The notes under the pieces: model-generated
Database searches by the model: none
What the model was told of the DNA's origin: nothing
Seen by the model: only the letters and a program-made list of their open reading frames with translations
Shown here: in pieces, positions 47,313-53,756 of the stretch
How the letters are laid out: every line of letters begins with the position of its first letter
How positions within the stretch are numbered: position 1 is the stretch's first letter
Assembly (NCBI GenBank): GCA_022800935.1
Contig: JAAWRH010000029.1
Location: forward strand, 1-53,756
Origin: Oscillospiraceae bacterium
Lineage (GTDB): Bacteria; Bacillota; Clostridia; Oscillospirales; Ruminococcaceae
Length of the DNA stretch: 53,756 nucleotides
Reading direction: 5' to 3'
Translations under genes and position numbers: made by a program

Positions 47313-47662
47313 TTAGACAAGCGTGTCATCCAGCAGGAAGTCGATGACGCTGATATTGAGGATGCTATTGTCATCATACCAACGTTTGCGAATGTCATAA
47401 CGCACAATGATCTTCGGGAAGGAATCACCGGTCAGCGCGAAAGGCTTGTTCTCGGTGATTGCCTTTTCCTCCGTTCCCAAAGCGTAGGCGGTACGAAATG
47501 CTTCTGCGTAATAACTGCTGCCGTTGAATCCAACGATATTAGCAATCTCTGTTACAGTCTCATATCTGTATTTTTGAGAAGCAATGTACTTTTATCAAGC
47601 CGGTATTGTGTTAAAAATATATAAGGTGAGCCTTGCTCCGACGCTTTATGATTCAGCGGCAT
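47313..47662 (-). pseudogene. chimeric remnant: AraC HTH fragment joined to an AAA ATPase (DUF4143-like) tail
   Basis: Read on the minus strand from 47662: SPYIFLTQYRLDKSTLLLKN, then a frameshift near 47555, then VTEIANIVGFNGSSYYAEAF, which is the second helix-turn-helix of an AraC regulator. Without any gap the frame continues as TAYALGTEEKAITENKPF and DNSILNISVIDFLLDD, resembling the C-terminal end of DUF4143-type ATPases, and stops at 47313. Neither part has its other half nearby. The junction looks like two decayed genes fused by deletion. Confidence 0.5.
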
Positions 47663-47689
47663 GTTTATCCTCTGGATGCTTGATATCTA

Positions 47690-47719
47690 TTGACACTGGA
47701 AAGGGAGAAACAGTATAAT
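47690..47719 (+). promoter_or_regulatory. consensus promoter of the membrane kinase operon
   Basis: TTGACA (47690-47695), 18 bases, TATAAT (47714-47719), 105 bases before the kinase ATG. Confidence 0.75.
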
Positions 47720-47824
47720 AGTAATGTAGCGATACAATTGATATATCTATACAGCTAACGGTTGACGGTATTTTCTTCTTTGAGACCAAACGTCCCACCG
47801 GAGCGTTGGAAATGGAGGTTTTCA

Positions 47825-50386
47825 ATGAAAGAAACGCCAAATAAACAGAAAAGGCGCAGAGGGTTCTCCCTGCTGCTCCCCATTATTTTGATATTTTCTT
47901 TCTTTGGGACGATCGTATTTTCCGTATCCCAAAAAATTACCAGGGAGATGTCCGCATCTGCCATTCAAAACTTGAGTGAGAGCCTAGACCTAATCGAGAG
48001 CACAATTGAGGCGATCCTGTGCCGTGAGGCAGAATTCCAAAAGCTGATAGCCCAGGAAATCGCACGGGCAGAGGAGCCGGAGGACTATATCCTCACCTAT
48101 GAGCAGAATCAGACAGTGGCCAAGATGTCGCTGATTCTTTCGGGAAAAACGGAAGGAATTTCCAACACCGGCGAACGGTTTACGGAAGAGGGTCTGGACT
48201 TCTCCGCAGGCGGAACGGTCATTGGGCTTCCGGTCTCCCAATCCTATCTGAACTATATGGGAACATGGTCCTACACGATAAAGTGCCCGGTCGAGCGGGA
48301 CGATGAAGTGATTGGAACCCTTTATGCCGAATATGTATATGATGCCATTGACCAGTCCCTTCCGGAGGGATTTTACAACAAGCAGGCGCTTCTGTATATC
48401 ATGGACGCAGAGAGCCAGCGATTTGTTTTAAATCCCAAGGGGATGGGCCAGAGAAACGCGGGCCATTTGAACTTGACTGATTACTACCGGGCAAACAATA
48501 TTCAGGACCCGGCGATCCGGTCAGAGGTGGAGGATTGCCTCAATTCCGGTCGAAACGCCTTGTTTTACCACGATATCCGGAGTATACAGGCCCTCAACTA
48601 TATGTGGGCGGTGAACAATGGAACGATTTTCCTGGTGGGCTATGTTCCAGTGGAGGCCATCCAGCAGGAGGGCCGGACCGTCAACCAAAATATTGCCATA
48701 GTCGTAGCCTCCCTATTCGTGGCCTTTTTCCTGTGCATCGCCCTGTACTATCTGAACTGGAGGCAGCAGGAGAAACTGCGGAAAGAACGCGAGGAAGAGC
48801 GAAAGCTCCACAGCCAGCAGCTGGCGCAGGCACTTCAGGCCGCCCAGATTGCCAGCGAGTCCAAGACAATGTTCCTCTCCAATATGTCCCACGATATCCG
48901 CACTCCCATGAACGCGGTGCTGGGCTTTGCGGCACTTTTGGGCAAGGACGCGGACAATCCGGCCAAGGTGCGGGAATACACCCGAAAAATCATGGCCTCC
49001 GGGCAGCATCTTCTCAGCCTCATCAACGATGTTCTGGACGTCTCCAAGATTGAAAGCGGTAAGGTGGTCCTCAATTTTGAAAAATTTGCTCTCAATGATG
49101 TGATATCCTCTGTAGACGCCATTATCCAGCCCATGGCCAAGGAAAAGGGGCAGGAGTTCCATCTTGAGGTGACTGATATCCGCCACGAATATCTGATTGG
49201 AGACGAGACCCGAATCAATCAGATACTGATTAACCTCCTCTCCAACGCTGTAAAATATACCCCAAATGGCGGCAATATCTGGTTCCGCATCATCGGACTC
49301 AAACAGCGTTCCAATCAGTATGAACACATCCGCATTGAGGTGGAGGACGACGGCTACGGCATGACGCCGGAGTATTTGGAAACCATCTTCGATGCCTTTA
49401 CCAGAGCGGAAAACAGCACCACCAATAAGGTGCAGGGCACCGGTCTGGGCATGGCGATAACAAAGAGCATTGTGGAGCTGATGGGCGGCGCCATCAAGGT
49501 CTCCAGCGAGGTGGACCGCGGCTCTCTCTTCCAGGTTGACCTGGAGCTTCGCATCCCCGATGGAACGGCGGACCGGCAGTTCTGGGTACAGCGGAACATC
49601 TCCCGTATTTTGTTGGTAGGCGGAACTGCGGAGGGGCAGGAAAATATCCTAGCCCTCATGCAGGAGACAGGAGTTTGTCTGGACACCGCCGAAGATACGG
49701 AGAAAGCCCTGGAACGAATACAGGACGTCACAAGCTTTCAGCTTGTCCTGCTGGACTGGGAGGATTGCGGCCTCCAGACCGTCACAGGCCTGCGTGAAGC
49801 GCTTCCGGATACCATACCGATTGTACTGTTGGCGGAATTTGACGCGAAGGGGCTGGAGGAGGCGCTCAAGGTCAACGAAACAGACACCCTTACAAAGCCA
49901 TTCTTTGTCTCCGCCTTCCGCGAAAAAATTGAGGAGCTGTGGCACAAGGATGATGAAACGCCGGTATCTGACGCTGAAGAGATTGGCGGTTTGAACGGGA
50001 TGCATTTCCTTGCCGCAGAGGATAACGAGATCAATGCGGAAATTTTGACGGAGCTCTTGAAAATAGAAGGAGCAGGCTGTGAGATTGCACAGAACGGCCA
50101 GCTGGCGGTGGAGCGCTTCCAGCGCTCTGCGCCGGGCGAGTTTGACGCCATCCTGATGGACGTCCAGATGCCGGTGATGAACGGGCATGAGGCCGCAAGG
50201 GCCATTCGCGCACTGGACCGGGAGGACGCGGGGCTCATCCCCATCATTGCCATGACGGCCAATGCCTTTGCAGAGGACGAGAAAGCGGCCCTGGACGCCG
50301 GCATGGACGCCCATGTACCCAAACCCCTGAATATGGAGCTGCTGAAAAAAGCCATCAAGCAGCACAGCAGACGAAAGGAAAAATGA
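47825..50386 (+). CDS. membrane hybrid histidine kinase
   Basis: 853 residues. Membrane helix near 13-37, an extracellular sensor domain (about 40-285), a second helix (IAIVVASLFVAFFLCIALYYL), a coiled coil, HisKA FLSNMSHDIRTPMNAVLGF (H356), HATPase with NAVKYTPNGG and GTGLGMAI, a receiver-like domain with LVLLDWEDCG, and a second receiver with D779 in ILMDVQMPVMNG. ATG 47825 follows GGAGG. The stop overlaps the start of a solute-binding lipoprotein gene by four bases, suggesting that the two form a sensing unit. No output regulator is in the operon. Confidence 0.92.
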   Translation: MKETPNKQKRRRGFSLLLPIILIFSFFGTIVFSVSQKITREMSASAIQNLSESLDLIESTIEAILCREAEFQKLIAQEIARAEEPEDYILTYEQNQTVAKMSLILSGKTEGISNTGERFTEEGLDFSAGGTVIGLPVSQSYLNYMGTWSYTIKCPVERDDEVIGTLYAEYVYDAIDQSLPEGFYNKQALLYIMDAESQRFVLNPKGMGQRNAGHLNLTDYYRANNIQDPAIRSEVEDCLNSGRNALFYHDIRSIQALNYMWAVNNGTIFLVGYVPVEAIQQEGRTVNQNIAIVVASLFVAFFLCIALYYLNWRQQEKLRKEREEERKLHSQQLAQALQAAQIASESKTMFLSNMSHDIRTPMNAVLGFAALLGKDADNPAKVREYTRKIMASGQHLLSLINDVLDVSKIESGKVVLNFEKFALNDVISSVDAIIQPMAKEKGQEFHLEVTDIRHEYLIGDETRINQILINLLSNAVKYTPNGGNIWFRIIGLKQRSNQYEHIRIEVEDDGYGMTPEYLETIFDAFTRAENSTTNKVQGTGLGMAITKSIVELMGGAIKVSSEVDRGSLFQVDLELRIPDGTADRQFWVQRNISRILLVGGTAEGQENILALMQETGVCLDTAEDTEKALERIQDVTSFQLVLLDWEDCGLQTVTGLREALPDTIPIVLLAEFDAKGLEEALKVNETDTLTKPFFVSAFREKIEELWHKDDETPVSDAEEIGGLNGMHFLAAEDNEINAEILTELLKIEGAGCEIAQNGQLAVERFQRSAPGEFDAILMDVQMPVMNGHEAARAIRALDREDAGLIPIIAMTANAFAEDEKAALDAGMDAHVPKPLNMELLKKAIKQHSRRKEK

Positions 50387-51684
50387 TGATTTGCATGAAG
50401 AGATGGATTTCGGCTTGCCTGACAGCGCTTGCGGTCCTGTCCCTGGCAGCCTGCGGTCACGAAGACCCCAAAAACCTGATTCCTGACGAGAAAGAGGAGA
50501 GACCCACGGTCAATCTGTTCAGTCCCATGGAAAAGAGCGATCCCAATGCGGAAAATGTAGCGAGAACCGCCCTGGACCTGACTGTAGCAATGGCAGAGGA
50601 GGCTGTGGGCGCCACGGTAGCCTACCGTACCTATACAGCGGAGAACTACAAGGACAAAACCTATGACGACGTGGCCTTTGACCGGGTTAACAGCAATATG
50701 GACGACCTCTACCTGCTCAATCCGGATACCATCCAGGCGCTTGGCGCGGAGGGAAAGCTGATGGACCTGTCCGGGCTGGACAACGCCAAGAACCTGCGGG
50801 AGGTCATCCGTATTGCCAACACGGTAGACGAAAAGCTGGTAGCCATCCCCCAGGAGGTGGTGGCCTACGGATTGTTCGTCAACGTGGACCTGTTCAAGCA
50901 GTACGGCCTCGCTCTGCCGGAGACACCGGAGGAATTTCTGGAGTGCTGCCGGGTATTTAAGGAAAACGGAATTGAAACGCCCATCGGCGCCAACCGCTGG
51001 TGGCTGGAGACCTTTGTCTTTGCCCAGGCTTACGCTGATCTGTACAACGGCGGAAATACCCAGGCAGAGATCGCGGAGCTCAACAGCGGAAAGCGCAGAT
51101 ACAGCGATTATATGCGCTCCGGGTTTGAGTTTCTCCAGACGCTTATCAGCCAGGGCTATATTGACGCGCAGAAGGCCTTGGTCAGCGAGGCCATTGAGGC
51201 GGAAAAGCCGGATTTTCTGGCGGGAAAAACCCCTATTGTCATGGGCTACTGGGGGGCGGCAAACACGGAGACCGCCTATGGAAAGACTGACTTCGAGATG
51301 CAGGTCATCGGGTTTCCCAGCAGCCGGGGGCAGATGCCAGTGCTGTCTGTGACCGGATGGGCCGTGGGAGCCAACGCGGAACACCGGGAAAACGCGGCCC
51401 GTATTTTGGATCACATGATTTCTGATGAGGCCCTTCAGCTCTTTTCTGAGACAAATCGGGTAATCTCTCCCTCCAAAAATGTATCGGTGGAGTGTGTCCC
51501 CTCCTTAGCTCCCCTCAACGACCGGATTGAAGCGGGCGTCTATGTGATTGGCTCCAATGCGGGGATGAAGGTGGAACAGTGGGGCAACACCTGCCTGATC
51601 GTGCGGGAGCTGCTGGGCGGTACGCCGGTGGAGGAATGTATAGCGGCATTTGACAAACTCCAGGACGAAGCTCTAAACAAATGA
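50383..51684 (+). CDS. extracellular solute-binding lipoprotein (family 1-like)
   Basis: 433 residues. Signal peptide with lipobox LAAC (in LTALAVLSLAACGHEDP), then a two-lobed binding fold typical of sugar-binding proteins (LVAIPQEVVAYGLFVNVDLF, GLALPETPEEFLECCRVFKE, IVMGYWGAAN, SVTGWAVGANAEHRENAARI). It overlaps the hybrid kinase by ATGA and no permease or ATPase gene is adjacent. It may present a sugar to the kinase rather than to a transporter. Confidence 0.9.
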   Translation: MMICMKRWISACLTALAVLSLAACGHEDPKNLIPDEKEERPTVNLFSPMEKSDPNAENVARTALDLTVAMAEEAVGATVAYRTYTAENYKDKTYDDVAFDRVNSNMDDLYLLNPDTIQALGAEGKLMDLSGLDNAKNLREVIRIANTVDEKLVAIPQEVVAYGLFVNVDLFKQYGLALPETPEEFLECCRVFKENGIETPIGANRWWLETFVFAQAYADLYNGGNTQAEIAELNSGKRRYSDYMRSGFEFLQTLISQGYIDAQKALVSEAIEAEKPDFLAGKTPIVMGYWGAANTETAYGKTDFEMQVIGFPSSRGQMPVLSVTGWAVGANAEHRENAARILDHMISDEALQLFSETNRVISPSKNVSVECVPSLAPLNDRIEAGVYVIGSNAGMKVEQWGNTCLIVRELLGGTPVEECIAAFDKLQDEALNK

Positions 51685-51760
51685 TAAAAGCATGCGTTGT
51701 GGTGTAACGCCATTGATAGAGTGTACTTTTGAATCATGCGCCGTTCTTAACCCTTCTTTT

Positions 51761-51807
51761 CAAACAACAAGCTCGGAAATCCCCTGGGGTTCCGAGCTTG
51801 TTGTTTG
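51761..51807. terminator. strong hairpin between convergent operons
   Basis: Perfect 18-base arms (51761-51778 and 51790-51807) around an 11-base loop. The gene before it and rsgA after it converge here. Neither side has a long T tract, but the stem is strong. Confidence 0.6.
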
Positions 51808-51827
51808 ACTGATAGGGAGATGTACTC

Positions 51828-52862
51828 CTATCCGCGGCTTTTCTTTGCGCGTATCTGCTTTGCAAGGGCCTTGTTCCTTTGCTGCTTCTGCCGCCGGTAT
51901 GCGCCCTTGTCATCGGAAAATCGGGCTTCACTCTTCAGCTTGCAATAGCTTTCCCATCTTTCCGGGGAAAGATCCCCGCTTTCAATGGCCGCCCGGACAG
52001 CGCAGCCCGGCTCAGACTTGTGCTTGCAGTCGCTGAAGCGGCATTGTCCCAGATATTCCTCCACATCCTCAAAGGCATCGTGAAGCCCGACGGATACGTC
52101 CCACATCCCCAGCTCCCGCATACCAGGGGTGTCAATCACCATAGCTCCGTTTGGCAGCATGATGAGCTGCCGGTGGGTGGTGGTGTGGCGGCCCCGGCTG
52201 TCCTCCTCCCGGATTTCGCTGACAGACATGAGCTCCTCCCCGGCAAGGGCGTTGACCAGGCTGGACTTGCCCACGCCTGACGACCCCAAAAACACGATGG
52301 TCTTTTCCGGCTGTACATATCGGGACAACCGGTCCATGCCAAACCCATTTCTGGCGCTGATGGCACATATATCTACCCCCGGCGCGATGGATTCAGCTGT
52401 TTGCAGATACGGTGAGGCATCCTCCGTCAGGTCCGCCTTGGTCAGCACAATGACCGGAACAGCCCCGGATTGCCAGGCCAGTGTTAGATAACGCTCCAAC
52501 CGCTTTCCGTTAAAGTTGTGGTTCAGCGACTGGAGGATAAACACATAGTCGAAATTTGCCGCCACCGCCTGTTCTCCCCGGCCGGGGGTGGGATCTCTCC
52601 GGGAAAAGAAGGTCCTCCGCGGCAGGGTGCGGATAATCCGGCTGTCCCCGTTGGGGATGTAGTCGATCCGCACAAAGTCCCCCGCTGTCGGGAAATCTTC
52701 TGTCCCGTTGTAATATTCTTTTGTCTTCAGGCGGGCATAGCCCAGGCCGTATTCGCAGACCAGCTCATAGCGTTCCTTGTGTACCGCTGTGATCCTTGCT
52801 GGGATGCCCATTTCATCGCCGGAGTCTGTCTCCGGAATAAATCCATAATTTTGTAAATCCAA
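51828..52862 (-). CDS. rsgA: ribosome small subunit-dependent GTPase RsgA (long form)
   Basis: 344 residues, about 50 longer than the usual RsgA. N-terminal OB fold, then circularly permuted GTPase motifs: TKAD (near 140), SARNG, GSSGVGKSS (near 192), DTPGM, and the C-terminal zinc site C-F-S-D-C-K-H...C. It binds the 30S subunit and uses GTP to release assembly factors late in maturation. A Lys-rich tail follows. The start is TTG 52862 with GGAGG upstream. Its length and the unusual leader suggest a second, possibly inducible, RsgA paralogue. Confidence 0.92.
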   Translation of the reverse strand: MDLQNYGFIPETDSGDEMGIPARITAVHKERYELVCEYGLGYARLKTKEYYNGTEDFPTAGDFVRIDYIPNGDSRIIRTLPRRTFFSRRDPTPGRGEQAVAANFDYVFILQSLNHNFNGKRLERYLTLAWQSGAVPVIVLTKADLTEDASPYLQTAESIAPGVDICAISARNGFGMDRLSRYVQPEKTIVFLGSSGVGKSSLVNALAGEELMSVSEIREEDSRGRHTTTHRQLIMLPNGAMVIDTPGMRELGMWDVSVGLHDAFEDVEEYLGQCRFSDCKHKSEPGCAVRAAIESGDLSPERWESYCKLKSEARFSDDKGAYRRQKQQRNKALAKQIRAKKSRG

Positions 52863-52920
52863 TTTTCAATTCCTCCGTTATTGCTGTGATAGGTTTGACG
52901 TTCTTGAGCATGACACGCAT
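52813..52920 (-). CDS. possible 35-residue leader peptide overlapping rsgA
   Basis: ATG 52920 has GGAGTTG nine bases upstream. The product begins MRVMLKNVKPITAITEELK and runs 50 bases into rsgA in another frame, so its translation would cross the rsgA start. It could couple or block rsgA initiation. No homology is known to me. Confidence 0.35.
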   Translation of the reverse strand: MRVMLKNVKPITAITEELKIGFTKLWIYSGDRLRR

Positions 52921-53123
52921 AAAACACAACTCCTTTCCGCCCGAACGGGCATAAAAATAACCGCAAAAGCTGCCGTTTCCGGCACACCTTCTGCGGTTTT
53001 GTTGTATATAAAAATAACATACTCCTGCGAGTATGCTACAACCGGCGTTATAGAATTCACAAAAGGCTTTCAACAAATATTCAGTTTATGGTTTCATGGC
53101 AGAAACCTCCTTTCTCTTTTAAT
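52921..53123 (-). promoter_or_regulatory. attenuator leader of rsgA with tandem terminators
   Basis: After the promoter (53130-53159) the transcript carries a three-codon ORF (53086-53097), a hairpin (53018-53035) followed by TTATTTTTATA, a second, larger hairpin (52959-52998) followed by ATTTTTATG, and a small hairpin (52939-52950). Both large hairpins look like intrinsic terminators placed before rsgA, so default transcription should stop. A frame (from TTG 53076) stays open through both terminators. This fits ribosome-mediated attenuation as known for inducible antibiotic-resistance genes. Confidence 0.6.
53086..53097 (-). CDS. three-codon leader ORF (Met-Lys-Pro)
   Basis: ATG AAA CCA TAA at 53097-53086, with AAAGGAGG exactly eight bases upstream, one of the best ribosome-binding sites in the window. 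A stalled or blocked ribosome here would sit just before the first terminator. Confidence 0.5.
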   Translation of the reverse strand: MKP

Positions 53124-53129
53124 ACACAT

Positions 53130-53159
53130 ATTATACCTTTTCCCACCAACGATTGTCAA
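53130..53159 (-). promoter_or_regulatory. consensus promoter of the rsgA leader
   Basis: On the minus strand TTGACA (53154-53159), 18 bases, TATAAT (53130-53135); both boxes are perfect. The strong promoter with downstream terminators implies control after initiation. Confidence 0.78.
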
Positions 53160-53223
53160 GCCCCAAAGCAGAAAAAACCACGTCACGGGAGCGAACCCAA
53201 GTCAATCACAAACCAAACCCGTA

Positions 53224-53279
53224 TTAAAAGCTTTGGCCGCTTTCTCGAAAGTGGCAGGTTTCCAAAGGGCGAAATTCCC
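53224..53279 (+). repeat. modular palindromic intergenic repeat, short copy
   Basis: 48 bases (53224-53271) are identical, in inverted orientation, to 15307-15354; homology resumes to 53279 after a 28-base segment present only in the 15 kb copy. Confidence 0.85.
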
Positions 53280-53305
53280 CTTAATCAAAAGATTCTATGT
53301 CCTCT

Positions 53306-53593
53306 TTATTTTGCCAAGTTCTGTGCCTTCAAATGGAACTGAATACAACCATCCGCACAGGGAAAGTCAATTTCATATTCGTCTCTGCTCCCTTTCAGTC
53401 TGTAATTTCCTCCACACCGAACGATTTCACAAAGGGTATACAAAACCGGTATGGTTTTGGGGCAAAAACCCGTGGGACATTCATACTGGCAGGAAAAGGT
53501 ATCCCCCTCTTCAAATCCCATTCGGCAATCCTTGGCCTGTCCCTTTTTCACGGCAATTTCAAAAGTCCAATCCTCCTGAATCCATTTGTTCAT
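53306..53593 (-). CDS. TIGR04076-like small Cys-rich protein
   Basis: 95 residues beginning MNKWIQEDWTFEIAVKKGQA. CPTGFCPKTIPVLYTLCEIV and the later FPCADGCIQFHL give Cys pairs typical of the TIGR04076/DUF family of unknown function, which may bind a metal or Fe-S cluster. ATG 53593 follows AAGGGGTG. It lies directly downstream of the rRNA terminator. Confidence 0.75.
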   Translation of the reverse strand: MNKWIQEDWTFEIAVKKGQAKDCRMGFEEGDTFSCQYECPTGFCPKTIPVLYTLCEIVRCGGNYRLKGSRDEYEIDFPCADGCIQFHLKAQNLAK

Positions 53594-53612
53594 GGAATTC
53601 ACCCCTTTTTTA

Positions 53613-53653
53613 TGTAATAAATAAGCTCTCCGACAGTGACCCATCGGAGAGCT
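53613..53653 (-). terminator. terminator of the rRNA operon
   Basis: AGCTCTCCGA (53624-53633) and TCGGAGAGCT (53644-53653) pair perfectly, followed on the minus strand by TATTTATTAC. It lies about 65 bases after the 23S rRNA end. Confidence 0.75.
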
Positions 53654-53718
53654 CAATCGCACCCTCAAAATTGAACAACGGGGGAGAAAGAGGAAGGAGA
53701 GAGAGAACAAGGTATAAA

Positions 53719-53756
53719 GGTCAAGCCCTCGACCGATTAGTACACGCAAGCTAAAC
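53719..53756 (-). rRNA. 23S ribosomal RNA, 3' end (partial)
   Basis: The last 38 bases of the window, read on the minus strand, contain ACTAATCGGTCGAGGGCTTG, the conserved 3' terminus of bacterial 23S rRNA, ending in GACC at 53719. The rest lies beyond the window edge. Confidence 0.9.

Noticed and set aside
49738-51414. A 558-residue open frame antisense to the membrane kinase and solute-binding genes
   Set aside because: It has no ribosome-binding site and no recognisable family, and mirrors the codon pattern of the real genes. Similar long antisense frames occur opposite the soluble kinase (43678-45057) and valS (21614-22411).
53088-53342. An 84-residue plus-strand frame before the TIGR04076-like gene
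   Set aside because: It is made of the promoter, leader and repeat read on the wrong strand, with no start signal.

Overview
The window looks like chromosomal DNA of a moderately high-GC anaerobic Firmicute, most likely a gut Clostridium of the Oscillospirales (Flavonifractor/Oscillibacter-like). The reasons are the Gram-positive gene set (T-box valS, TTG/GTG starts behind strong GGAGG sites, consensus sigma-A promoters), the dgt/mazG/dnaG/rpoD block, a valS preceded by a T-box, lipoproteins with lipoboxes, and hybrid kinases of the type common in gut Clostridia. The genus is inference only.

Layout. 1-7.7 kb (minus): a three-gene ABC-2 exporter, an intergenic stretch that appears to encode a small plus-strand RNA, and an ArsR-like regulator with two ABC exporter half-transporters. 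7.9-15.1 kb (plus): a carbohydrate cluster made of a GH106-like glycosidase, a GH127-like cysteine glycosidase, a four-carbon acid sugar kinase (DUF1537) and a BKACE/DUF849 enzyme. 15.4-23.5 kb: typA (minus), a lipoprotein and an HD hydrolase, an ECF transporter S component with a kinase behind a promoter-terminator leader, then a T-box and valS. 23.8-28.9 kb: an AraC regulator, a CotS/APH-like kinase and a HAD protein (minus), divergent from fucI-fucU (plus). 29-34 kb (minus): dgt, a MazG-like protein, dnaG, rpoD, an Rrf2 regulator and a 51-residue protein. 34-42.8 kb: housekeeping genes (YigZ, L31, a D,D-carboxypeptidase, O-acetylhomoserine sulfhydrylase, RNase R, a lipoprotein, SecG, PduL).

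43-51.7 kb (plus) is a signalling region. A soluble hybrid histidine kinase is followed by an unannotated helical protein whose C-terminus reads as a degenerate HD-GYP domain. Then come tRNA-Ser(CGA), decayed gene fragments, and a membrane hybrid histidine kinase translationally coupled to a lipoprotein solute-binding protein with no permease.

51.8-53.76 kb (minus): a long-form RsgA GTPase behind a leader with a three-codon ORF and tandem terminators, which is the architecture of antibiotic-inducible attenuators. A small TIGR04076-like protein follows, and the window ends in the 3' end of a 23S rRNA with no 5S gene before the next terminator.

The most interesting items are the RsgA leader, the kinase/degenerate HD-GYP pair, the coupled kinase/solute-binding protein, the orphan leader of the ECF operon, the putative small RNA at 2.9 kb, and a modular palindromic repeat seen in three places.
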